9,622 bases of DNA from Candidatus Altarchaeales archaeon (GCA_014729705.1 WJJK01000072.1:1-9622), one strand, 5' to 3'. Counted from the first letter of the stretch, positions 1 through 7,122 are shown. Numbers and translations are program-made. Notes: a model not told the origin generated them from the sequence alone.

Positions 1-1
1 C

Positions 2-613
2 TATAAAAGCGGGTCCGAACACATAAGTTTCTTTGACCGGGGGGTGTCGATTAACCTGGATGAGCTTGACGTTGATAAGGAGTTTCCTAGTCTCCCCAAA
101 AATCCGGGGGCGGTTTTCCTCGCCCGATGCTGGTTGAATCTATACAAGGATCTTGCGGGGAAATACGCTGACTCAAAGGTTTTTTGGAATCCCGGCTACG
201 GCGTCTTCCAGTACACTGAATTGCCCAAGATTTTTTATACCCTCCTTAAATCCGTTGATGTTTTGATACTCAATCAACATGAGTTCAAGCACCTGAGGAA
301 CCTGGGTTTTAAGGTGGATTTCACAGGCAAACTCAGATACATCGTCGTAACCGAAGGCTCATCCGGCTCGAAGATTCTAACTAAAAACACGCAGACTGAG
401 GTTTCAGCCTACGAGACCGAGGTAGTCGACGAGTCGGGGGCAGGAGACGCATTCAATGCCGGTTTCATATGGGCTATTCTCTCCGGCAGGGAGGCTATTG
501 AGGCTGCGGCGTTCGGTAATGCGACGGCAAGTTATGCGGTGCAGCGGTGGGGTTGTCAAACCAATTTAGCTAAAAAAGACCGAATCCTTAAGCGTTACGA
601 GAAAATCAGGTGA
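2..613 (+). CDS. PfkB-family carbohydrate/nucleoside kinase (3' part, partial at left edge)
   Basis: This is the C-terminal 203 residues of a ribokinase/PfkB-fold kinase, which phosphorylates a sugar, nucleoside or related hydroxyl compound using ATP or ADP. The frame is open to the first bases of the window, so the gene begins upstream; the in-frame GTG at 44 is probably an internal Val. Visible family marks are the substrate-domain strand leading to FWNPGYG (187-207), the ADVLILN-like segment with an N..E pair (NQHE, 272-283), the VVTEGSSG strand (344-367) and the PfkB signature DESGAGDAFNAGF (428-466), where the Asp of GAGD is the catalytic base. The N-terminal lid and substrate-binding residues are missing, so the substrate cannot be named. 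It ends 6 bp before the membrane protein gene, and its stop overlaps that gene's SD, which suggests cotranscription. Family call is firm; specificity unknown. Confidence 0.9.
   Translation, partial: YKSGSEHISFFDRGVSINLDELDVDKEFPSLPKNPGAVFLARCWLNLYKDLAGKYADSKVFWNPGYGVFQYTELPKIFYTLLKSVDVLILNQHEFKHLRNLGFKVDFTGKLRYIVVTEGSSGSKILTKNTQTEVSAYETEVVDESGAGDAFNAGFIWAILSGREAIEAAAFGNATASYAVQRWGCQTNLAKKDRILKRYEKIR
609..613 (+). promoter_or_regulatory. Shine-Dalgarno site GGTGA for the membrane protein gene
   Basis: GGTGA at 609-613 matches the archaeal anti-SD (3' end of 16S rRNA). It overlaps the kinase TGA stop and lies 6 nt before the GTG start at 620. It supports the GTG start and translational coupling. 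Confidence 0.65.
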
Positions 614-619
614 AAAAAA

Positions 620-1723
620 GTGAGCGACTATAAGGCTGTGTTGGCTGCAAGATACGCGCTTGATAAGGCAGTTGATTTGTTGTTCACTAAATTCAACCCC
701 CTCTTTTGGCTTAAGCTCTCGGTGGTGGTCTTTCTCTTGGGGGCAGCCTACTCCTCCACCCAATCCTCCTCCAGGCTTTCAGACGTATCGGAGATGGACT
801 TTGACTTCAACGCCCCTGCGCTGGGGTTAATACTTCTCGTGTTTGGAGCGGTCTTCCTATTCAGCCTGGTTTTCTCTTTTATTGCGGCGGTGTTTCAGTT
901 CATATACGTTGAGGCGTTAGCCAAACACGAAGTCTCTTTCTTCAGCCAATTCAAGGAAAACATGGGTTCGGGGTTGTCTCTTTTCCTTTTTCAATTAATC
1001 ATAGGCTTGATTGTGCTTTTTTTCGCAGCATCCATTGGAGCTTTATTGTTTCTGGTTTCAAGCGCATCTAAACTCGTTTTCTTCGCAATACTTTTCACAG
1101 GCTTACTGTTTCTTATCCCCCTCCTGTTGGTTGTCTTATTCATAAACCTGCTTACAATAGATTTTGTCGTACCCCATATGGCCGCCCACCGGGAGGGTGT
1201 TTTGAAAAGCTTTAAATTGGTTTTAGTCTCCCTTAAAACCGAGCCCCTTGAATTTATTATCTACGTTCTTTTGAAAATCGGTTTGGCTTTCATATCCTTT
1301 ATCCTTAGGCTGTTCGTATCAGCGGTGGTCTGGGTTTTCGCTGTGGCACTGGGTTTCGGTGCAGGCTTAATTGTTTTCGGCGTACTATCGGTTTTGGGGG
1401 TGGAACCCTCAAACCTGTTTAACATGGAGATTACGCCCGCCCTGCTCGCCCTGGTTTTCGCGGCAGCCGCAGCCCTCATACTGGTTGTTTGGGTGATATC
1501 CTATTTAATCACGGTTTTAACGCTCCCCCTACCTGTTTTTTTCCGCCTATTCAGTATATATTTCTTCCAGCTTCTTCGCGCAGAAGTAAGGCTTTTAGGG
1601 ATGCCAGGGGAACCTGAACCCACATGGGATCATCTAAGGGTTGAGCGGGAGAGGGATAAGATAAGGTATGGCGAGCAAAAGGACGATGAAGTCGATGATC
1701 ACAAGGATTTAAGGGTGTATTAG
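620..1723 (+). CDS. Multi-pass membrane protein, DUF7544/DUF4013-like
   Basis: A 367-residue integral membrane protein of unknown function. The first 27 residues are amphipathic and precede the hydrophobic part. Hydrophobic segments lie near residues 28-44, 67-96, 119-147, 151-182, 212-262 (probably two helices) and 272-303, with a shorter one near 304-320, giving about six to eight passes. The last 40 residues are highly charged and probably cytoplasmic. Two stretches look like archaeal DUF7544/DUF4013 proteins: the VPHMAAHREGVLKSFK segment (residues 184-199) after a long hydrophobic region, and the LPLPVFFRLFSIYF segment near 302-315. That family name is from memory of pattern and is tentative. 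There is no cleavable signal peptide and no catalytic motif. It sits between a PfkB kinase and argC with gaps of 6 and 1 bp. A transporter-like or membrane-organising role is possible but not shown. Confidence 0.85.
   Translation: MSDYKAVLAARYALDKAVDLLFTKFNPLFWLKLSVVVFLLGAAYSSTQSSSRLSDVSEMDFDFNAPALGLILLVFGAVFLFSLVFSFIAAVFQFIYVEALAKHEVSFFSQFKENMGSGLSLFLFQLIIGLIVLFFAASIGALLFLVSSASKLVFFAILFTGLLFLIPLLLVVLFINLLTIDFVVPHMAAHREGVLKSFKLVLVSLKTEPLEFIIYVLLKIGLAFISFILRLFVSAVVWVFAVALGFGAGLIVFGVLSVLGVEPSNLFNMEITPALLALVFAAAAALILVVWVISYLITVLTLPLPVFFRLFSIYFFQLLRAEVRLLGMPGEPEPTWDHLRVERERDKIRYGEQKDDEVDDHKDLRVY
1714..1717 (+). promoter_or_regulatory. Shine-Dalgarno site GGTG deciding the TTG start of argC
   Basis: GGTG at 1714-1717, inside the last codons of the membrane protein gene, is 7 nt before TTG at 1725. 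It supports the rare TTG as the true start, which also places the GGTGYTG nucleotide-binding motif at the expected N-terminal position. Confidence 0.55.
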
Positions 1724-1724
1724 G

Positions 1725-2732
1725 TTGAAGGCTTATGTGTTAGGCGGTACCGGGTATACGGGCGGGGAATTAATCAGGTTGCTTACAGCCCACCCTGAAA
1801 TAGATTCCTTTAAGGCTTCCTCACGGTCTAAGGCCGGTGAGCTGATTTCAGACTCCCACCCCAACCTTAAATGTTTATTGGATCAAAGATTCATTGAATA
1901 TGAATCCTCTGCCGTGGATGCCGACGTAGTCTTCTGTTGCCTTCCGCATAAGGCTTCGATGAAGGTTCTTGAACCCCTGATTGAGTCAGGTCATAGGGTA
2001 ATCGATTTATCCGCTGACTTCAGGTTTGAAGACGAAAAGATATATAGGGAGAACTATGCATCCCACGCCTGCCCGATGCTTCTGGGTGAAGCTGTCTATG
2101 GTTTGCCTGAACTTTATCGAGAGGAGATCAGGAAAACGTCTTTGGTCGCCAACCCCGGCTGTTATGCGACTGCGGCAATACTCGCCCTCCTACCGTTGAT
2201 GAAGCAGAGGGGTCTTGATTTAACACGTATTGTTGTTGACGCTAAATCCGGCACAAGCGGGGCGGGCGCCAAGCCGAACGTTTTTCTTAATTCAAGCGAG
2301 ACAGCCGCCAATCTTAAGCCCTATAAGGTTACGGGGCACCGCCACCAGCCTGAAATAGACCACATACTATCGCGGTTGAATCCGGACGTCTCCGTCAACT
2401 TCACACCTACACTGGCACCCTTCACCCGAGGGATTCAGGAGACTATCCACATATTCGGGGAGCCAATAGGCGATCCCCGGAAAGCCTATGAAGATCACTA
2501 TAAAAATGAGTGTTTCGTGCGTGTGGTATCAGATAGCTTTATTTCAAACGTAGTCCACAGCAACTTCTGCGACATAGCAGTCTTCTATGATGAGGGTAAA
2601 AGGAGGCTTGTCACAGTCTCATGCATAGACAACCTCATTAAGGGCGCTGCGGGTCAGGCGATACAGAACATGAACCTTATGCTTGGTTTTAAGGAGTCAA
2701 AAGGTCTCATGCAGATACCTTACCACCCCTAG
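1725..2732 (+). CDS. argC: N-acetyl-gamma-glutamyl-phosphate reductase (ArgC/LysY family)
   Basis: A cytoplasmic NADPH-dependent reductase that converts an N-acetyl (or LysW-carried) acyl phosphate to the semialdehyde in arginine or archaeal lysine synthesis. The 335 residues are normal length. The Rossmann motif GGTGYTG is at residues 7-13, followed by SSR (32-34). The active-site Cys is Cys146 in NPGCYAT, preceded by YGLPEL (125-130). SGTSGAGAKP (175-184) and the GHRHQPEI segment (204-211), which carries the catalytic His, are also present. Start is TTG, 1 bp after the upstream stop. The neighbours (PfkB kinase, membrane protein, AAA+ ATPase) are not arginine or lysine genes, so context cannot decide between ArgC, LysY and a dual-function enzyme. 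The TAG stop lies in a CTAG shared with the stop of the convergent AAA+ gene. Family call very sure; exact substrate less so. Confidence 0.95.
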   Translation: MKAYVLGGTGYTGGELIRLLTAHPEIDSFKASSRSKAGELISDSHPNLKCLLDQRFIEYESSAVDADVVFCCLPHKASMKVLEPLIESGHRVIDLSADFRFEDEKIYRENYASHACPMLLGEAVYGLPELYREEIRKTSLVANPGCYATAAILALLPLMKQRGLDLTRIVVDAKSGTSGAGAKPNVFLNSSETAANLKPYKVTGHRHQPEIDHILSRLNPDVSVNFTPTLAPFTRGIQETIHIFGEPIGDPRKAYEDHYKNECFVRVVSDSFISNVVHSNFCDIAVFYDEGKRRLVTVSCIDNLIKGAAGQAIQNMNLMLGFKESKGLMQIPYHP

Positions 2733-5515
2733 CCGAGTTCGGTTTCAACCGCAAGCATTTTCGCTTCAAGATCCTTGAGAAGCCCATCATATACCGCCTG
2801 ATCAATCTCCCCTGAGTCACGCTTCCCCTTGATTATCTTCATCTGTTTTTTGAGGTGTTTTTTCTCCCACAACCTGATTGAGCCCACAAGCTCCGGATAA
2901 TTTTTCATCTCCCCCGAATCATTAAGCGCTTTTCTTGCCTGATTGAACCACGGCCCGATGCTTGTGTCCCTGCTTCGAAGCACCTTATCGAAGTCTTGGT
3001 TGTCTATCTTCCGTTTCACCCCCTCCTCCATAGCCTGCTGCCACGCGATTTTCGAGGCTTCATCGCAAACTAGGGTCAGGTCCGCAGACGACAGTCCATG
3101 GGTTTCATCAGACAACCAACCATAGTCCAGGCCCTCTGCCACTGGCTTGTCTTCACAGTTTATCCGCAATATCTCTTTTCTCCCCTGCGCATCCGGGGGG
3201 GGGACATATATTTGGTCGCTGAATCTGCCCGCCCGCCGGAGGGCGGGGTCTATCTCCCACGGCAGGTTGGTGGCAGCTAATACCATGACTCCCTCCCGGC
3301 TCTCGAACCCGTCCATCTCGGTTAATAGTTGGTTGACCAGCCTTCTCTCGGTGCCGCTTTTATCCGCTGATCGTTTGCTTGCAACAGCGTCTATTTCATC
3401 GAAAAAAATTATGGAGGGAGTATTCCTTGAGGCGCGCTCGAAGATGGCGTGAAGCTGTTTCTCGGACGCCCCCTGCTGGGGAGATAATAAGTCGGTTAAC
3501 TTTATGTTGTAGAAGCTTGCTTCGCATTCGCCTGCAGTCGCCCGCGCGATATAGGTTTTACCGCAACCAGGGGGCCCGTATAATAGTATGCCTCCCCCCA
3601 CCCTCCTTCCGTATTCCCTGGCTAATTCCGGGTTTCTCAGCGGATAAACTATCTTTGATTTAATTTGTTTTTTCACCTCAGTTAGGCCGCCGACTTCTTG
3701 GAAGGTGATCTTCTTTTTCTCTGAAGCCTCGATTCCGCCTGCCCGTTTATAGATGTATTCAGCCAGTTCAGGGTACATATCGTCTTCCCCCGATATTCTA
3801 AGCTGTTTTTCTGCGAGCCTAAGCCAGGCGGTGAGGGAGGTCTGCGTCTCCCTTAAGACTTTTCTGAAGTCATTCATCTCGATCGGTCTTTTGGATTCCC
3901 CGTGTATGCTTTCGCTCCAAGGGATTTTCGCAGCCATATCGCATAGGGCGGTGACGTCTGCGGATGAATATTCTTTCGTTAAATCAGCCAGCATGTTAAG
4001 GTCTATGTCTTCCCCCAGGGGCCGGTCTTTAAGGTGCATTTTTAGGAGCGCCACCCTAGCCTGCCTGTCGGGGGGGCCTACGAAAATCTGTTTAGTGAAT
4101 CTTCCCGCCCGCCTGAGCGCTGGGTCTATGTCCCAGGGCGCGTTGCTCGCCCCCAACACTAAAACGTCCTTGTTTTCCTCTCCCACACCCTCCATCTCGG
4201 TTAGAAACTGGTTTATGATCAACCGCTCCACACCCGATTTGCTGGATTCTCTTCTGCCTCCAAGAGCATCCAACTCGTCGAAGAAGAGGATTGAGGGGGC
4301 TCCTTCCCGCGCTTCCGCGAAAACCTGGTGCAGTTGGTTCACCGCCTCTTCCCCGCCTGCTCCCACGATGTCCTGTATGCTTGCGGAAAAAAAGTTGTAT
4401 CCAGTCTCCCCCACAGTCGCCCGCACGATATAGGTTTTACCGCAACCCGGGGGGCCATAAAACAACACCCCTCCTCCTGCGGGTGACCCGTATTCCTCGG
4501 ATAATTCGGGGTGAAGCAACGGATAGATTATTGCTTGACGTATTTCCTCCTTCAGTTGGCTCATCCCCGCGACGTTGCTGAAATTTATGGAAACAGACTC
4601 AATGGGTATGGACTCGACTCCATGGCCTTTTATGCCGATGTTTACTGTGGGAAGCTTAATGGGGTTTTCAGGTTTTGTTGGCGTGCGGTCCCTTTTACAG
4701 CCTACGAAGCGGGTTTCCTCATGAAGCCCTCCACGCCATATGAACTTCGCCTTAACATGGGGTGCGTAGATTATCTCCTGCACGCTTATTTCAGCGGAAA
4801 ACAAAACCGAAAGCAGGAGCCCGATTTTTTCAGGTGATTGTTTAATGCTTTGTTTGACGTAGGACTCCTCTGTCTGATCGGTTTTATGCAGGTTCGCTGA
4901 GAGGTTATATAGTTTGCTTGTGAAACCGGGGATCCTTAGATTTGGTTGCACATAGAATACGTCGCTTATCCTCTGCATCTCAAAGAACTCCCTGAAGGCG
5001 CTTTCAATAATAGATTCCTTGTCCTTGGGGTTGTATATCACCGCGAATTTCCTGCCTAAAAGCTCCTGCACCGCAACCCTCGTTGGATGATCCAACCGCT
5101 CAAGGTTGGTGGTACCCTGCTCCATCAAGTAACCCAGGGTGTTAAGCGCTTTAGGGGTTAAATCAGCGGTTCTGATTAGGATGTCGTGTTTTTCAACGTC
5201 TAAGGCGTGGGTGCTTCGACTAAGGGATTTGAAGGATTCCCCATAGCTTTTACTGTGTAATGTGATGATGTTGCCGTCTGATAGGTCGATGTGGAATAGA
5301 TTCTTCTTACGGCCGACGCTTTTCGGGTTTAGGTTGTCTCTTTTATGGGCTGCGAAGACCATAACCGGAAGATACACATACTCTCTCTCAAGTTTTACCT
5401 GCGTATTCGTCTCCTGCTGGATCTGTTTTCTCCTTGACTGAAAGTATTGCTCAGCCTCGCTTAATGCATCATCCAAAATAGCGTAGGCTAGGGTGCGGTA
5501 CCTGTTTATTCGCAT
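2729..5515 (-). CDS. Double AAA+ ATPase (Cdc48/Vps4-type modules) with unusual N-terminal region
   Basis: A 928-residue ATPase with two AAA+ modules, probably a hexameric remodelling machine. Residues 1-310 match no domain I recognise and are not the Cdc48/VAT N domain; residues 117-165 could be a winged helix. Module 1 (about 313-565) has Walker A GPPGCGKT (354-361), Walker B ILFFDELD (409-416), sensor-1 Asn458 and arginine fingers Arg469/Arg472 in RRAGRF. Module 2 (about 606-857) has Walker A 647-654, Walker B IIFFDEID (702-709), Asn750 and Arg761/Arg764. Both ATP sites therefore look active. The pore-loop positions hold Ile383 and Gln680 where unfoldases carry an aromatic residue. Each module is followed by the same tail: Trp, SGE 11 residues later, YPEL 17 residues after the Trp. 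Residues 883-928 form a charged, probably coiled-coil C-terminus. It is transcribed divergently from recJ and convergently with argC. Substrate unknown. Confidence 0.93.
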   Translation of the reverse strand: MRINRYRTLAYAILDDALSEAEQYFQSRRKQIQQETNTQVKLEREYVYLPVMVFAAHKRDNLNPKSVGRKKNLFHIDLSDGNIITLHSKSYGESFKSLSRSTHALDVEKHDILIRTADLTPKALNTLGYLMEQGTTNLERLDHPTRVAVQELLGRKFAVIYNPKDKESIIESAFREFFEMQRISDVFYVQPNLRIPGFTSKLYNLSANLHKTDQTEESYVKQSIKQSPEKIGLLLSVLFSAEISVQEIIYAPHVKAKFIWRGGLHEETRFVGCKRDRTPTKPENPIKLPTVNIGIKGHGVESIPIESVSINFSNVAGMSQLKEEIRQAIIYPLLHPELSEEYGSPAGGGVLFYGPPGCGKTYIVRATVGETGYNFFSASIQDIVGAGGEEAVNQLHQVFAEAREGAPSILFFDELDALGGRRESSKSGVERLIINQFLTEMEGVGEENKDVLVLGASNAPWDIDPALRRAGRFTKQIFVGPPDRQARVALLKMHLKDRPLGEDIDLNMLADLTKEYSSADVTALCDMAAKIPWSESIHGESKRPIEMNDFRKVLRETQTSLTAWLRLAEKQLRISGEDDMYPELAEYIYKRAGGIEASEKKKITFQEVGGLTEVKKQIKSKIVYPLRNPELAREYGRRVGGGILLYGPPGCGKTYIARATAGECEASFYNIKLTDLLSPQQGASEKQLHAIFERASRNTPSIIFFDEIDAVASKRSADKSGTERRLVNQLLTEMDGFESREGVMVLAATNLPWEIDPALRRAGRFSDQIYVPPPDAQGRKEILRINCEDKPVAEGLDYGWLSDETHGLSSADLTLVCDEASKIAWQQAMEEGVKRKIDNQDFDKVLRSRDTSIGPWFNQARKALNDSGEMKNYPELVGSIRLWEKKHLKKQMKIIKGKRDSGEIDQAVYDGLLKDLEAKMLAVETELG
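3535..3570 (-). repeat. Near-identical 36-nt segment shared by the two AAA+ modules
   Basis: Bases 3535-3570 and 4414-4449 match at 34 of 36 positions and lie 879 bp apart, in the same reading frame. They encode the end of Walker A and the following YI-RAT helix in modules 2 and 1. Identity includes synonymous sites, unlike the flanking module sequence. It is a within-gene repeat, not a mobile element. Confidence 0.6.
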
Positions 5516-5542
5516 AATCGGTTTAATTGATTAACATACACG

Positions 5543-5552
5543 CTTTTAATTT
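5543..5552 (-). promoter_or_regulatory. TATA-like promoter element of the AAA+ gene
   Basis: Read on the minus strand the element is AAATTAAAAG, 28-37 nt upstream of the ATG ending at 5515. At the usual archaeal TATA-to-start distance, transcription would begin within a few bases of the ATG. No SD is visible, so a leaderless or nearly leaderless mRNA is inferred. Confidence 0.5.
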
Positions 5553-5571
5553 CCCACCGCTCACTCAAAGC

Positions 5572-5579
5572 TTATTAAA
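5572..5579 (+). promoter_or_regulatory. TATA-like promoter element of the recJ-like gene
   Basis: TTATTAAA lies 28-35 nt upstream of the ATG at 5607 in an otherwise C/A-rich spacer. The spacing predicts a transcription start near the ATG, and no SD precedes it, so a leaderless mRNA is inferred. It forms a divergent pair with the AAA+ promoter in a 91-bp gap. Confidence 0.5.
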
Positions 5580-5606
5580 CTAACGCCCCTATCTAATCCA
5601 ACGAAG

Positions 5607-7004
5607 ATGTCTTTTGAGTCCTTCAACCGCAGAGCAAAAGAAATAGGGGGGAAGCTTTCCGCAGAAAACGAGGTTCTAGTGGTAAGCCACCACGACGCAG
5701 ATGGCATAACCTCCTGCGCAGTAATGGTGGATTTACTCCGATCAATAGACGTTGAAACAGATTACATGTGCATAAAACAATTGGATAGCACAACAATCTC
5801 CCGGATAAGGGAGTATCGGGGTCGTCCAACAGTATTCTGTGACATGGGAAGCGGCCAACTTCCTCTTATTGAGGAAAACAAGATACCCGATTTCTATGTA
5901 TTCGACCACCACCCCCCTGCCTTTGAACACCCTAACCAGCTTAACCCCCACAGCTTCGGCTATGACGGGGGATCCGAGATTTCGGGGGCGGGCGTCGCCT
6001 ACCTGTTTGCGAAGGCTTTAGGCAGACCCGATATGGCGCATCTTGCGGTGGTGGGTGCAGTCGGCGACATGCAGGATAACTCAGGAGCCCTTAAATCCCT
6101 CAACCGCATGCCCCTTGAGGATGCGGTGTCCGCCAAAAACCTTTTGGTTGAAAATGATATCCGCATGTTCGGCCGACAATCCCGCTCCCTCTCCCAGATG
6201 CTCGCCTACTCAAGCGAACCCTATCTGCCTATGTTGACTGGGGATCAACTGGCGTGCTCTCAATTCCTCGAAGGATTGGGGCTGCCTTTGAAAGACGATC
6301 TGGGGGAATACTCCTCCTACGTCGACTTAAACCGGGCGCAGCGCCGGAAACTCACATCCGCAATCTACATGCGTCTACTGGATTTTGGCACCCCTGAATA
6401 CATCATTCAGTCGATGATAGGGGAAGTCTACACACTGCTTTGTGAGACTCCTAAAACCGAGCTCGCAGACTCCAAGGAATACGCCACAGTATTGAACGCA
6501 TGCGGCAGGCAACAGCAATCCGAGTTGGGCGTTAAAGTGTGTCTAGGGGATCGCGGTGAAACCTGGGACCGCGCCCGCACCCTGCTTGAAAGCCACCGCC
6601 GAAACCTGCGGGAGGGACTGGAATACTTGAAGGGCAACGGCACCCACTCTCTAAGCCACATATACTACTTCGACGCAGGGGAAGTAATCCCTGAAGCAAT
6701 AATTGGTGTCGTAGCCGGCATGGCGTATGGCGCAAGAATCATCCCCCCCGATAAACCGGTGTTTGCATTCGCCCAAGACCAAGACGACGACTCCAAACTC
6801 AAGGTAAGCGGGCGCGCCAACATGAGACTAATACGGGGCGGAGTACACCTCGGAGAAGCACTGAAGCATGTGAGCAGCGAACTAGAAGGCGAGGGAGGCG
6901 GACACGACATAGCCGCAGGCGCTAAAATACCCCGAAAAAACAAAACAAAGTTGTTAGAAAAAATAAACCAAAAAATCAAAAAACAACAACAAACAAACAA
7001 TTAG
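5607..7004 (+). CDS. recJ: Archaeal RecJ-like DHH/DHHA1 phosphoesterase (GAN type)
   Basis: A cytoplasmic metal-dependent single-strand exonuclease of the DHH superfamily, related to bacterial RecJ and to the archaeal GINS-associated nuclease of replication and repair. Of the 465 residues, motif I is SHHDADG (27-33), motif II FCDMGSG (77-83) with Asp79, motif III VFDHHPP (98-104) and motif IV GAVGDMQD (150-157) with Asp154; these are the Mn/Mg ligands. The DHHA1 domain ends in GGGHD (430-434), which contacts substrate. All catalytic residues are present. No OB-fold or other bacterial RecJ extra domain is evident, as is usual for archaeal members. The last about 20 residues are Lys/Gln/Asn-rich and encoded by an A-rich low-complexity stretch. 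It is followed by a T-rich gap and the uS15 operon. Family sure; whether it acts with GINS or in RNA turnover is not shown. ATG start without SD. Confidence 0.93.
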   Translation: MSFESFNRRAKEIGGKLSAENEVLVVSHHDADGITSCAVMVDLLRSIDVETDYMCIKQLDSTTISRIREYRGRPTVFCDMGSGQLPLIEENKIPDFYVFDHHPPAFEHPNQLNPHSFGYDGGSEISGAGVAYLFAKALGRPDMAHLAVVGAVGDMQDNSGALKSLNRMPLEDAVSAKNLLVENDIRMFGRQSRSLSQMLAYSSEPYLPMLTGDQLACSQFLEGLGLPLKDDLGEYSSYVDLNRAQRRKLTSAIYMRLLDFGTPEYIIQSMIGEVYTLLCETPKTELADSKEYATVLNACGRQQQSELGVKVCLGDRGETWDRARTLLESHRRNLREGLEYLKGNGTHSLSHIYYFDAGEVIPEAIIGVVAGMAYGARIIPPDKPVFAFAQDQDDDSKLKVSGRANMRLIRGGVHLGEALKHVSSELEGEGGGHDIAAGAKIPRKNKTKLLEKINQKIKKQQQTNN

Positions 7005-7070
7005 TTTTTATAGTGCTGTGTCTTATATTTTGGATATAGTTTTTGCTGTCTACCCTCGAAACGTGTTTTT
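7005..7070 (+). terminator. T-rich terminator region after recJ
   Basis: Runs of four or five T at 7005-7009, 7028-7031, 7040-7044 and 7066-7070 directly follow the recJ stop. Archaeal RNA polymerase terminates at oligo-T tracts without needing a hairpin, so these fit staggered termination. No strong stem-loop is visible. Confidence 0.45.
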
Positions 7071-7122
7071 GGGTGGCACTGGATCCTCTTTATAAGGGGT
7101 TCTCGTCCACACCGGGTTGAAG

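Noticed and set aside
44..46. GTG as start of the PfkB-family gene
   Set aside because: The frame stays open to the window edge and the kinase would lack its whole N-terminal half; the codon is read as an internal Val of a gene beginning upstream.
3195..3203. Run of nine G as a possible sequencing frameshift in the AAA+ gene
   Set aside because: The run encodes three Pro in the loop after the arginine fingers, and the frame keeps family motifs on both sides (RRAGRF upstream, the W/SGE/YPEL tail downstream), so the length is right.
3753..4433. Long open frames opposite the AAA+ gene, up to 226 codons
   Set aside because: They are antisense to conserved Walker and sensor motifs, have Ser/Arg/Pro-rich products with no family pattern and no SD or promoter.
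2729..5515. Naming the double AAA+ protein Cdc48/VAT
   Set aside because: The ATPase modules are similar, but the N-terminal region, the pore loops and the repeated tails differ from Cdc48/VAT, so the orthologue name would mislead.
6428..7000. Open frames on the minus strand opposite the recJ-like gene
   Set aside because: They lie across the conserved DHHA1 region in a shadow frame, and their products are Cys/Pro/Ser-rich without motifs.
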